Below, one piece after another: positions 18,998 to 26,501 of a stretch of DNA of 64,000 bases. The DNA comes from Streptomyces sp. CB01249 (GTDB taxonomy: Bacteria > Actinomycetota > Actinomycetes > Streptomycetales > Streptomycetaceae), in NCBI RefSeq assembly GCF_001905735.1, contig NZ_LISW01000002.1:387125-451124 (forward strand). Reading direction: 5' to 3'. The first letter of the stretch is position 1; each line of letters opens with the position of its first letter. The position numbers were made by a program, and so were the translations under genes. Below the pieces are notes generated by a model that was given only the letters and a program-made list of their open reading frames with translations, did no database searches and was not told where the DNA came from.

Positions 18998-19016
18998 GGT
19001 GTTCATTGGGAACACC
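18998..19016. promoter_or_regulatory. Palindrome between quinone reductase and MarR gene
   Basis: GGTGTTC (18998-19004) and GAACACC (19010-19016) form a perfect 7-bp inverted repeat around 5 bases. A direct repeat CCAACGAT occurs at 19015-19022 and 19045-19052. Its position between the divergent genes fits a MarR operator controlling both. Confidence 0.5.
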
Positions 19017-19072
19017 AACGATAGGGGGAAAGTCGTGGGGAAGTCCAACGATTCCTGGATACGATGCGAGGC

Positions 19073-19522
19073 ATGGCAGACAAGGCAGCAGCGACGACGG
19101 CCCCGAGCCTTATCCGCCCGCTCCCGAGCTGGCTCCTGGGCCGGGCGGCGGCGCGGGGCCGGTCCCTGGTGGCGGATGCGCTGGCCGCGCACGGCATGAA
19201 GATGTGGCACCACGTGGTGCTCGCGGCGGCCGCGGACCTGGAACCCGTCGCCCAGGCGGACCTGGGCCGGGCGGTCGCCCTCGACCCGAAGGACCTGGTC
19301 GGCATCCTGAACGACCTTCAGGCGGAGTCCCTGATCACCCGCGCCCCGGACCCGAAGGACCGCCGCAAGAACGCGGTGAGCGTGACGGACGCGGGGCGCC
19401 GCCGCCTGGAGGAGTGCACGGCGGCTGCGGCCCACGCCAACGCGGAACTGCTGGCCCCGCTGGGCCCCGACGAGCGGGTCCGCTTCCTGGACATGCTGCG
19501 CCGGATCAGCGGGGCCCGTTAG
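19073..19522 (+). CDS. MarR-like winged-helix regulator
   Basis: 149 residues from the ATG at 19073; an ATG 9 bases earlier is also possible. The winged-helix core spans residues 30-110, with DLGRAVALDPKDLVGILNDL as the recognition region and ITRAPDPKDRRKN as the MarR wing with its DxR motif. It is divergent from the MDR reductase and probably represses it and itself. Its last 4 bases overlap the convergent lipoprotein gene. Confidence 0.88.
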   Translation: MADKAAATTAPSLIRPLPSWLLGRAAARGRSLVADALAAHGMKMWHHVVLAAAADLEPVAQADLGRAVALDPKDLVGILNDLQAESLITRAPDPKDRRKNAVSVTDAGRRRLEECTAAAAHANAELLAPLGPDERVRFLDMLRRISGAR

Positions 19523-20022
19523 GCGCGGGCCACGATGCGCCATGCGTAGGCGCCGTGGTTCGACGTACTGCCGTCGATGACGGCGACGAACTTCCCATCG
19601 AACGGAACGGCTTCGGCCTTCGCCCCGCACTCGACCCGTTCTTCGGCGTTCCCCTTCGGGAGGGAGAGGTGCACCGCGAGGGTGCCGCTGCCGGAGCACG
19701 CGATCTGGAACAGGTGGGCGCCCGGCAGCGATTCGGAGATCCGCTGGCCGGACGCCGTGGCCCAGTCGTATCCGGAGGCGACGGGCGATGTCTTGTAGCC
19801 GCTCGGCGTGTACTGCCCGACGACCGCCACGGCCGGCCGCGCCGTGGCGTCCAGGCTCTTGCCGGCCGACGCGTGCGCGTGCTCCGGGGCCGGTGCGGAG
19901 GAATGGCCCCGCTCCGGACCCGCCTCCCCGGAGCAGGCCGCCAGGCCGGTCACCGCGAGCCCGGCCACGAGCAGGTACGCGGCCGCCCGTGCCGGGGCCC
20001 GCAACCGGCCATCCACTGTCAC
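19519..20022 (-). CDS. Lipoprotein with IxC-G-GT/ECxx motif
   Basis: 167 residues, GTG start overlapping the stop of the second DUF397 gene by 4 bases. The signal peptide ends in a lipobox (GLAAC). A His/Ser/Ala linker follows, then a beta domain with FQIACSGSGTLAVHL and VECGAK. A very similar pattern (IQVNCRGKGTVDVAL and LECVDG) occurs in the lipoprotein at 21995, so they are distant paralogues. It is probably displayed on the outer membrane face. It is the last gene of an XRE-DUF397-DUF397 operon, an unusual place for a lipoprotein. Confidence 0.78.
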   Translation of the reverse strand: MTVDGRLRAPARAAAYLLVAGLAVTGLAACSGEAGPERGHSSAPAPEHAHASAGKSLDATARPAVAVVGQYTPSGYKTSPVASGYDWATASGQRISESLPGAHLFQIACSGSGTLAVHLSLPKGNAEERVECGAKAEAVPFDGKFVAVIDGSTSNHGAYAWRIVARA

Positions 20023-20231
20023 GGCGCGCTCACCGCGCGCCCCTGCTTGACGCCCGCGATGAACGCGGCGAACGCGGTGGAGCGGGGGGTGAGGGTGGGC
20101 CCGTCCGGGAACTTGGAGTCCCGGACGGGGATGGTGCCGGTGGCGGCGACGAGGTTGGTGGCTACCGCGACGCAGTTGCCGCCGTTGTTGCTGTACGACG
20201 AGGTGTACCAGCGGGGGGATTCTGTCGCCAC
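20019..20231 (-). CDS. DUF397 protein (second copy)
   Basis: 70 residues, GTG start with GAAGGGAAG upstream. It begins with the DUF397 signature WYTSSYSNNGGNC and continues VPVRDSK, as in most family members. DUF397 proteins partner adjacent XRE/DUF5753 regulators in the WhiJ-like systems of Streptomyces, which affect development and antibiotic production. It sits 24 bases after a first DUF397 gene and overlaps the following lipoprotein by 4 bases. Confidence 0.92.
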   Translation of the reverse strand: MATESPRWYTSSYSNNGGNCVAVATNLVAATGTIPVRDSKFPDGPTLTPRSTAFAAFIAGVKQGRAVSAP

Positions 20232-20255
20232 GGGGCTTCCCTTCGTAAGGGCGGA

Positions 20256-20465
20256 TCAGACGGTGTCGAACCTGCCGTCCTTGATGCCCGTAACGAAGGC
20301 CGCGTATGCGTCGGCGTGGAGACCGAGAGCGGGGCCGCTCGGCCGCTTGGAGTCGCGGACGGGGACGGCGCCGATGGTGGCGACGAGGTTGGTGGCGACC
20401 TGGACGCAGTCGCCGCCGTTGTTGCTGTACGAGGAGGTGTACCAGCGGGGAGATTCGGTCGTCAC
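20256..20465 (-). CDS. DUF397 protein (first copy)
   Basis: 69 residues from the GTG at 20465, whose codon overlaps the stop of the XRE gene (4-base overlap). The signature WYTSSYSNNGGDCVQVATNL is nearly identical to that of the next gene, showing a tandem duplication. The C-terminal halves differ (GLHADAYAAFVTGIKDG here), so the copies have diverged. It is the expected partner of the upstream XRE regulator. Confidence 0.9.
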   Translation of the reverse strand: MTTESPRWYTSSYSNNGGDCVQVATNLVATIGAVPVRDSKRPSGPALGLHADAYAAFVTGIKDGRFDTV

Positions 20466-21298
20466 GATGTGCCCTTTCGCAATTGCCAGATCATGGCCAC
20501 GGACGCCTCCTGGGACAGAACTATGGCCTGTAGCTGATGGTATGCCGTCAACACAGGTAGTACCGCCGTGCTTTCGCGGTCGAGATGGCCCTGGGTCTGG
20601 GACTCGGCATAGCAGACGACGGACCGATCCGGAAGAGTCAGGAGATTGACGGGCAGGTCGAAGGTGCGCCGTTCCCCCATCGCGTACGGGGCGATGTGGA
20701 GAGAGGTGTTCGGCATCTCGGCGACCTCGATCAGGCGCGCGAGTTGGGCGTCCATGACGTCCGGACCGCCCACGGGGCGGCGGACGCAGCTCTCGTCCAT
20801 GATGATGAACAGCATGGGCGGCATGGGGCGCACGAGGGCTGCCTGCCGTTCCGCGAGGAACGAGACGCGCTCGTCCGCCTGTTCCTGAGAGATCGCGCCT
20901 CGTTGCACAGCGCTGTTGGCCAGCGCTCTTGCGTACTCCGGGGTCTGCAACAGCCCGGGGACGATTCCGATGTTGAACAGCCGGAGCTCGACGGCGCGCC
21001 CCTCGAACCCCACGTACTGCGGGAAGCCCTCCAGCAGTGATCCGTGCCGGATCTCCCGCCACGCGCGTTCGAACGTGTCAACGGTTTCCTGAATGCCGAA
21101 CGCCACGTCAGCTTGGCGCGAGAAACGGAGCGTTGGCATCTTGCGACCAGTTTCCACGGCCGAGATGTGCGTACTGGAGTAGCCCGTGCGTTCGGCCAGG
21201 TTCTCCTGCTTCCACCCCCGGCCCTCGCGCAAGCTGCGGATTCGCGCGCCGAAGGCGGCCTGCGGGCTGCTGTCCGGCTCTAACTCCTTGCGGTTCAA
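20462..21298 (-). CDS. XRE-family regulator with DUF5753 (WhiJ-like)
   Basis: 278 residues. The helix-turn-helix is at about 15-70 (RIRSLREGRGWKQENLAERT, then GYSSTHISAVETGRK). The DUF5753 domain fills residues 90-275 (FNIGIVPGLLQTPEYARAL, LFIIMDES, SLHIAPYAMG). This pairing is the DNA-binding half of the many WhiJ/DUF397 modules of Streptomyces. Its stop is coupled to a DUF397 gene. Two small genes lie divergently across 105 bases and probably share regulatory DNA. Confidence 0.95.
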   Translation of the reverse strand: MNRKELEPDSSPQAAFGARIRSLREGRGWKQENLAERTGYSSTHISAVETGRKMPTLRFSRQADVAFGIQETVDTFERAWREIRHGSLLEGFPQYVGFEGRAVELRLFNIGIVPGLLQTPEYARALANSAVQRGAISQEQADERVSFLAERQAALVRPMPPMLFIIMDESCVRRPVGGPDVMDAQLARLIEVAEMPNTSLHIAPYAMGERRTFDLPVNLLTLPDRSVVCYAESQTQGHLDRESTAVLPVLTAYHQLQAIVLSQEASVAMIWQLRKGTS

Positions 21299-21403
21299 GG
21301 GGCGTCACCGACCTTTCGTTCGCAAGTGACACGTTGAACAGCCCCTGACTCTAGGCCACGCTGAGTCCGCTTGGTAGTGGAACGACTACGGAGAGGCACA
21401 GCT

Positions 21404-21643
21404 ATGTCCGCAGAGGAACAGGTTCCGGCCATCGGGGCGATCGTCGTGGACGTCGGGCGCTGGGATCAGCCGCTGGTGGGGGAGTTCCGAGGGGTCGCCG
21501 GCCCCCACTGGACGCTCCGGTCGCCCAGGGGCGGCACCGAGTGGGAGGTGCGGCCCGAGCACACCCGGGACGCGACCCCCGCCGAACGGCTGGCCGCGCG
21601 CACCGCGAGGGAGAACGCGCGCAGCCGTGGCGAGGTCGCGTGA
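21404..21643 (+). CDS. Small hypothetical protein next to the XRE module
   Basis: 79 residues from the ATG at 21404 (GGAGAGG 8 bases upstream); an earlier in-frame start at 21371 lacks a ribosome site. It is Trp/Arg/Pro-rich, with a short SH3-like stretch (GAIVVDVGRWDQPLVGEF, GTEWEVRP) and a charged helical tail. Proteins of this kind often lie divergent from XRE/DUF397 pairs in Streptomyces. It overlaps the next small gene by 3 bases. Function unknown. Confidence 0.7.
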   Translation: MSAEEQVPAIGAIVVDVGRWDQPLVGEFRGVAGPHWTLRSPRGGTEWEVRPEHTRDATPAERLAARTARENARSRGEVA

Positions 21644-21813
21644 GTACGCCGGGGGAACCCGAACCGTGCCGCACGTGCCAGGAGTTCGACCTCGAAGAGG
21701 CCGTCGCCCGGAGCGAGCGGGACGGGAGCCGGGAGACGGACGCCCGGGTACTGCGCAGGCGGCACGTGGAGGCGGAGCACGGGGGCGTCAGTCCTCCGTA
21801 TTCCCGGCGGTGA
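21640..21813 (+). CDS. Small hypothetical protein with CxxC
   Basis: 57 residues, GTG start overlapping the preceding stop (GTGA). It contains CRTCQEFD near the N-terminus and is otherwise highly charged and probably helical. The single CxxC pair could bind metal only as a dimer. Translational coupling to the gene before it, and its recurrence near such modules as I recall them, support a real gene. Confidence 0.6.
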   Translation: MSTPGEPEPCRTCQEFDLEEAVARSERDGSRETDARVLRRRHVEAEHGGVSPPYSRR

Positions 21814-21994
21814 GGTCGTCGGTGACGCCGGGGGCGCCTCGCGCCAGGCCGCGACGGTGGGTGAGCCGCTCATCGGTGCCGAAAGGCCCGCCGGACCAGG
21901 GGTGACACCGTGACGGCCCGCCGAGAACGGCGAGCCGTCACAAACGCGGTCTTCGGTCATGGCCGGCGGCGTGCGCCTGCCCTGTCCCTAGGTG

Positions 21995-22501
21995 TCACTG
22001 CTCGACGGTGAGGGACCAGGAGACGGTCGAAGGAGCTGTGATCTGCACGCTCCCCTCACTTCTGGCCCTCTTCAGCTGAATCTCGTTGTAGGTGCTGCTG
22101 ACTTCCCCGTCGACACACTCCAGAGGGAAGGAGAGCCCCACCGGCTTGAGGGCCACGTCAACGGTCCCCTTGCCCCGGCAGTTGACCTGGATGGCCACGC
22201 TCCCGGCGCCGATCTTCTTGGTCAGGGGAAGTTCGGCATTGCCCTCTCTGGATGCGACGGACAGCAGGACGTCCCCATCGTTGACAGGCTTGGGGGCTCG
22301 CGAGACGGTCTCGCCCTTGACGTGCTCGGCCCGGTCGCCGGTCGGTGACGGGGTGGTGTGCCGGGTCGGCGAGGCCGACGGACCGGCCGACGCGGGCTTC
22401 TCGTCACTGCTGCACCCGGCCAGCCCCAGGACTCCGGTCGCGGCGGCCATGGCGAGCGCGACGGAGGGGCGCATGCGGCGCGGGGTGATCAGCTCTCCCA
22501 C
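21995..22501 (-). CDS. Lipoprotein, paralogue of the one at 19519
   Basis: 168 residues from the GTG at 22501, or 159 from the ATG at 22474, which gives a tidier signal peptide. The lipobox is LGLAGC. A Ser/Thr/Pro linker leads to a beta domain with AIQVNCRGKGTVDVAL and LECVDGEV, matching the pattern in the 19519 lipoprotein. The start overlaps the upstream secreted-protein gene by 13 bases, so the two are coupled. It should be anchored outside the membrane. Function unknown. Confidence 0.75.
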   Translation of the reverse strand: MGELITPRRMRPSVALAMAAATGVLGLAGCSSDEKPASAGPSASPTRHTTPSPTGDRAEHVKGETVSRAPKPVNDGDVLLSVASREGNAELPLTKKIGAGSVAIQVNCRGKGTVDVALKPVGLSFPLECVDGEVSSTYNEIQLKRARSEGSVQITAPSTVSWSLTVEQ

Positions 22502-23160
22502 AGGTACCAGCCGACCTTCATGGGTGTGTAACTGGTAACGGTCTTCTTCGCGGTGGTTTTGCAGTTGCTGTAGATCGTGTAACTGGTGCCGGTGTTCTTG
22601 AGCCGGTAGACACCGTACTTCGCGTTGGTGGTCTTCTTCGACGGCGTGTCCACGGAGATGGAGTTGCCCATCTTGGCCGTCAGCTTGACGCTGAGGTTGA
22701 CGCCGTACTTTCCTTCGATCTTTGCGACCATCACGTCCACGCTGGCCGACAGTTCGCCCGAGACGCTCACGCCGACCTCACCGGTGACCTCGGACGTGAA
22801 GGTCGACCGAGCTGTGCGCGATGTCTTGTTGTAGTTGGAGTTCGTCGGCCCCACGCCCTTGTGGTACGTCGCTCCCTTGCTCGTCGGGGTGTAGATGTTC
22901 TGTGTCGGGCCGCAGTATTCGCCGTTCGTCGTGTCCCCCGGTTTGCTGGGTCGGACGGTCTCTTCCGGCTCAGGATCGGGATCAGTGGCGTCGACCAGAT
23001 CGGTCTCTTCCGGCTCGGCCGGCGGAGCGGTGTGCACCGACTCCGGGTCATCAGCAGTGACTGCTGCGGTCGGCTGTGCGTATGCGGGCGCCGTAGCGAT
23101 TCCAGCGAGCACGGCGAACGCTATGACGGAACCCATGGATCCCCGTCCGATGATGCCCAT
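22489..23160 (-). CDS. Secreted beta-rich protein, possible pore-former-like fold
   Basis: 223 residues from the ATG at 23160 (AAGGG 6 bases upstream). The signal peptide cleaves near AYAQ (about 29). An acidic Pro/Glu/Asp linker (35-75) follows. Residues about 105-175 alternate polar Ser/Thr/Lys with small hydrophobics (EVTGEVGVSVSGELSASVD and beyond), the look of long amphipathic strands as in aerolysin-type proteins. The end is YSNCKTTAKK and a Trp-rich tail. It is coupled to the lipoprotein that follows. I do not recognise a named family; the pore-former idea is only pattern-based. Confidence 0.65.
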   Translation of the reverse strand: MGIIGRGSMGSVIAFAVLAGIATAPAYAQPTAAVTADDPESVHTAPPAEPEETDLVDATDPDPEPEETVRPSKPGDTTNGEYCGPTQNIYTPTSKGATYHKGVGPTNSNYNKTSRTARSTFTSEVTGEVGVSVSGELSASVDVMVAKIEGKYGVNLSVKLTAKMGNSISVDTPSKKTTNAKYGVYRLKNTGTSYTIYSNCKTTAKKTVTSYTPMKVGWYLWES

Positions 23161-23360
23161 GAGGCACCCTTCCCCCCATGCCGCCTCTTGCTGAAGCGGC
23201 TGTGCGATCAGTAGGCCACACCGACTCTGTGATGACCTAGCGTCGTGTATGAAAACTGAGCGTAATTTGAGGTCGTGTGGTCCTCATGAACTACGACCAC
23301 GACGGTCGGCGGATAAGCCGCGAAGTCCATGAAAGGGGCGCGGCTTCCTTCATTGGGGCG

Positions 23361-24281
23361 TCAGGCGGGCCGGGCTGTCGCTCGGGCGGCAGTCATGGCG
23401 CCGACCTGGGCGGCGATGTCGGTCCACAGGGCGGCGGGGAGGTCGTGGCCGACGCCCGGGTAGGTCACGAGGCGGGCGCCGTCGATGGCCCGGGCGGTGG
23501 CGCGGGCCGCGCTGACGCGCAGGATCGGGTCCTGCTCGCCGTGCAGGACCAGCGCGGGGTGGCGTAGCTCCTTGAGGCGGGGGCCGTGCCACTGGGCTCC
23601 GATCTGGCGGCTCTGCGCCTTCTTGTCGCGCGGGCCGCTGTCCACCTCGGCCTCGACCCAGGCGCGGGCGGCGGCCTCGTCGAAGGGGTAGCCGGGGGAG
23701 GCGACGCCTCGCCAGACGGTGAGGGCGGCCTCGATGTCCCCGTCGCGCCCCTCGGGGAACTTGGCGCGGGCGAGCTTGGCGAGCAGGCCGAATCGAAGGT
23801 GGCGCAGGACCCCCGGGCCGGAGACGTCGCTGGGCAGGGCTGCCGATGAGGTGACGCTGAGGACGCGGTGGGGGTGGCGCAGAGCGATCCGCTGGGCGAG
23901 CGCGCCGCCCAGCGAGTGGCCGAAGACGTGCGCCCGCTCCCATCCGAGTGCGTCCATCACGGCGATGGCGTCGTCGGTCATGTCCTCGGAGGTGTAGGCG
24001 TCGCCGCGCTTGCCGAACAGGGCCTTGAAGGGGTTGGCGGTGGCGGTGTCCGGCATCCGGGTCGACTGGCCGGCGTCGCGCTGGTCGTAGCGGGCCACGG
24101 CGAACCCGGCGTCCGCGAAGGCCCGGCAGAGCCCGGCCGGCCACCAGAACCGGGAGGTGGCCAGGCCCATGACGAGCAACAGTGGTTCCCCCTCGGAGCC
24201 GTTCAGGCGGTCGAAGGCCAGGTGCACATCGCCGTTGTGCGCGTACCGGGTCGGCGTCCACTCCTGCTGCGGCTGGGGCAT
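23361..24281 (-). CDS. Alpha/beta hydrolase
   Basis: 306 residues. The nucleophile elbow is GHSLGG near residue 115, with [11 protein letters not shown] as the acid-bearing region and YPGVGHDLP as the histidine loop near residue 280, so the triad is complete. It starts [23 protein letters not shown], as in many Streptomyces esterase/epoxide-hydrolase-like proteins. No signal peptide. It is divergent from a TetR regulator across 88 bases with a clear operator, so expression is probably induced by a ligand of that repressor. Substrate unknown. Confidence 0.9.
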   Translation of the reverse strand: MPQPQQEWTPTRYAHNGDVHLAFDRLNGSEGEPLLLVMGLATSRFWWPAGLCRAFADAGFAVARYDQRDAGQSTRMPDTATANPFKALFGKRGDAYTSEDMTDDAIAVMDALGWERAHVFGHSLGGALAQRIALRHPHRVLSVTSSAALPSDVSGPGVLRHLRFGLLAKLARAKFPEGRDGDIEAALTVWRGVASPGYPFDEAAARAWVEAEVDSGPRDKKAQSRQIGAQWHGPRLKELRHPALVLHGEQDPILRVSAARATARAIDGARLVTYPGVGHDLPAALWTDIAAQVGAMTAARATARPA

Positions 24282-24299
24282 GTCGGCTCTCCTTCGGTT

Positions 24300-24356
24300 A
24301 CTGCGATCGTTGTTCGCAGTTCATGTGACCTAAGGTACTGCACGCGTTGTTCGCAG
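24300..24356. promoter_or_regulatory. Twin TetR operator between hydrolase and regulator
   Basis: A perfect inverted repeat ACTGCGA (24300-24306) / TCGCAGT (24314-24320) around TCGTTGT, and a second degenerate copy. CGTTGTTCGCAG is repeated directly at 24308-24319 and 24345-24356. The first site is 19 bases upstream of the hydrolase start and the second 14 bases before the TetR gene, so one protein could repress both. Confidence 0.6.
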
Positions 24357-24369
24357 AAAAGGAGGGGCC

Positions 24370-25131
24370 ATGACCGAGCCGCCCGCCCGCAGCATCTGGC
24401 TGCGCCCCGAACGCGCCGGACGCGGTCCGGCGCCCACGTTCGACCGCGACCGCATCGCCGCCGCCGGGGTCGCCCTGGCCGACGCGGACGGCCTGCCCGC
24501 CGTCACCATGCGGGCCGTGGCGGTCGCCCTCGGGGCCGGACCGGCGTCCCTCTACCGCTACGTGGCCACCCGCGACGAACTGCTTGAGCTGATGATCGAC
24601 CGGGTCCACGGCGAGATGTCCTACGCCGGGCTCGGCTCCGGACGCTGGCTGGACGACCTGCTCGTCCTGGCCCGGCAGAGCAGGGGCGTCTACCTCGCGC
24701 ATCCGTGGCTGCTCGACGCGACGGCGACCAGAACCCCGCTCGGGCCGCAGACGGTCACCTACCTGGAGCGCGCCCTGGCCGCGCTCGCCGGTCTCGACGC
24801 CGCCCCCCGGACCAAGCTGGAGGCCATCGCCATCCTCAACGCGGTCGTCTCCACCCTGACCCGTACCGAGGTGAACCAGCGTCTCGCCGGGCAGACCATC
24901 CCGCAGTGGCAGCGCGCCGAGGCGGAATACCTCACCCAGATCGCCCTGGCGGGCCACCACCCGCACCTCGCCGCCGCCCTGACCGGCCAGCCGCCCGAGC
25001 CCGAGGAGTCGCCGGACTCGCTCCTCTCCCGCATCCTCACCCGCGTACTCACCGGCCTCCTCCAGCCCGACACCGCCACCGCGGCCTTCGTACGCGGCGC
25101 CACGGACACGGAGCCGCCCGCGGCTTCCTGA
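24370..25131 (+). CDS. TetR-family regulator with TetR_C domain
   Basis: 253 residues. The HTH is at about 30-85 ([38 protein letters not shown]). The long C-terminal domain resembles the tetracycline-repressor type (TetR_C_1) with several helices and FxxLL-like turns. It is divergent from the alpha/beta hydrolase, with two operator-like repeats between, so autoregulation plus control of the hydrolase is likely. Confidence 0.92.
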   Translation: MTEPPARSIWLRPERAGRGPAPTFDRDRIAAAGVALADADGLPAVTMRAVAVALGAGPASLYRYVATRDELLELMIDRVHGEMSYAGLGSGRWLDDLLVLARQSRGVYLAHPWLLDATATRTPLGPQTVTYLERALAALAGLDAAPRTKLEAIAILNAVVSTLTRTEVNQRLAGQTIPQWQRAEAEYLTQIALAGHHPHLAAALTGQPPEPEESPDSLLSRILTRVLTGLLQPDTATAAFVRGATDTEPPAAS

Positions 25132-25193
25132 GGGTCCCCGAGTCATGGTTGGCCCCGCGGTGTACGAACACCCGTGCCGGGTAGGCGAGTTGG

Positions 25194-25850
25194 GTGACGT
25201 CTGTGGCGGGGGCGGGGATGGGTGCGGTTGCACGGGTGCGGGCGGTGTTCCGGGCGCCTCGGTGGCCTCGGGTCCTCGGGGCGGTGTGCGGGTTCGGTGC
25301 GGGGGTCGCGTTGACGGGGGCCGGGGTCGGGTACGACCTGCTGCACAACGGGCCGCTCTACTACGCGCCCGGCTACCTGGTGGTCCTCTTCGGTTCCCTG
25401 GCCGTCCTGGTCGCGCTCGGGATCCCCTCCGTGGCGCGCGTCGTGTCGTTGTTCCTGCTGGCGATGGTCCTGATCATCGGGGTCCCGTACGGCTTCCGCA
25501 GCGCGGTCCTGGACCTGCGGGGCGAGCGGGTCATGGCCACGGTCGTCGAGGTGAAGCACGGGCATCCCACGTACACCGGCAGTGACAACGATGCCTGCAA
25601 GGTCGAAGCGCGGGGGGACACCTTCTGGGTCAAGGGGCTCAGGAAATGCGGTCCGGCCACCCGCCCCGGCGACCGCTTCGAGGTCCTGCGCGACCCCGAG
25701 GACCTGGTCGCCGCGTTCGGCGGCCACAAGCCGGTCACCTTCCCGATCCTCATCCCGGCCGTAGCCGCCGTCGTGCTCCTGCTCACCGTCCTCGGCGCCC
25801 GGGGGCTGCGCCTGCGTGCCATCGAGGACCGGGCACCCTCGGCGGCCTGA
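25194..25850 (+). CDS. Membrane protein with DUF3592-like loop
   Basis: 218 residues from GTG at 25194, or 210 from the ATG at 25218. There are hydrophobic segments near 28-50, 57-75, 80-100 and 178-200. Between the last two is a soluble segment with VMATVVEVKHGHPTY and two cysteines (NDACKVEA, LRKCGP) that could form a disulfide. The layout resembles DUF3592-type proteins, but I am not sure of the family. It stands alone after the TetR gene. Function unknown. Confidence 0.65.
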   Translation: MTSVAGAGMGAVARVRAVFRAPRWPRVLGAVCGFGAGVALTGAGVGYDLLHNGPLYYAPGYLVVLFGSLAVLVALGIPSVARVVSLFLLAMVLIIGVPYGFRSAVLDLRGERVMATVVEVKHGHPTYTGSDNDACKVEARGDTFWVKGLRKCGPATRPGDRFEVLRDPEDLVAAFGGHKPVTFPILIPAVAAVVLLLTVLGARGLRLRAIEDRAPSAA

Positions 25851-26083
25851 GCGCCCGGCGGCCCGCCGCAGCCCCGTCCCGCCGTCCCGGGCGGGGTGCC
25901 CGCGCCTCGACGCCGCACGCCCCTATCGCCGCAGGTCAGCGCATGCGCAGCCGCGTCCCACACGCATCCCGTGCCACCCCTCCGGGCTCCCGGGACGGGA
26001 AAGCCTGGAGGGACGGGGCGACGGCTTCCTAGGTTCCTCGGTGTCGGCCCCGTCCGGGTCGTCGCACCCCTCAGGAGATGCCC

Positions 26084-26485
26084 ATGCCCACGCTGCCCAA
26101 GGCCGTCCGTGCCGCCGCCGTCACCGGTGCCGCGCTGGCCGCCGTCGCCCTCGCCGGACCGGCCCAGGCGTCCACGAGCGCCGGTTACGTCGCGTACGGC
26201 GACAGCGGAACCGCCGTCAAGTGCGTCCAGATCGCCGTCAACGCGTCCAACGTGCAGGGCGACATCACGGTCGACGGGATCTGGGGGGCGCGCACCGAGA
26301 CCGCCGTGAAGACGTTCCAGCTGATCAACATCTGGGGGGTGGACCCGGTCCACGGGGACCCGATCTTCCTCACCGCGGACGGCGTCGTCGGGCCCTACAC
26401 GGGCGACGTGATGCTCCGTTACATCGCGGACAACGCATCCGGCTGGAAGAGCACCTGCGCCGCCGCGCTGCCCACCACCCACTGA
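26084..26485 (+). CDS. Secreted peptidoglycan-binding-like protein
   Basis: 133 residues from the ATG at 26084, with AGGAG 6 bases before; the ATG at 26078 directly abuts that site and is unlikely. The signal peptide ends AQAS near residue 28. The mature domain is a single PG_binding_1-like unit (DSGTAVKCVQIAVN, VDGIWGARTETAVKTFQ). It is the first of three cell-wall genes in a row; the gap to the next is 16 bases, so they are probably one operon. It likely binds peptidoglycan but has no catalytic domain. Confidence 0.82.
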   Translation: MPTLPKAVRAAAVTGAALAAVALAGPAQASTSAGYVAYGDSGTAVKCVQIAVNASNVQGDITVDGIWGARTETAVKTFQLINIWGVDPVHGDPIFLTADGVVGPYTGDVMLRYIADNASGWKSTCAAALPTTH

Positions 26486-26501
26486 CGCCGAAGGACCTCG
26501 C

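Noticed and set aside
15644..23360. CRISPR or short tandem repeats in the lipoprotein region
   Set aside because: I see no regularly spaced identical repeats; the recurring patterns are protein linkers rich in Ser, Pro and Glu.
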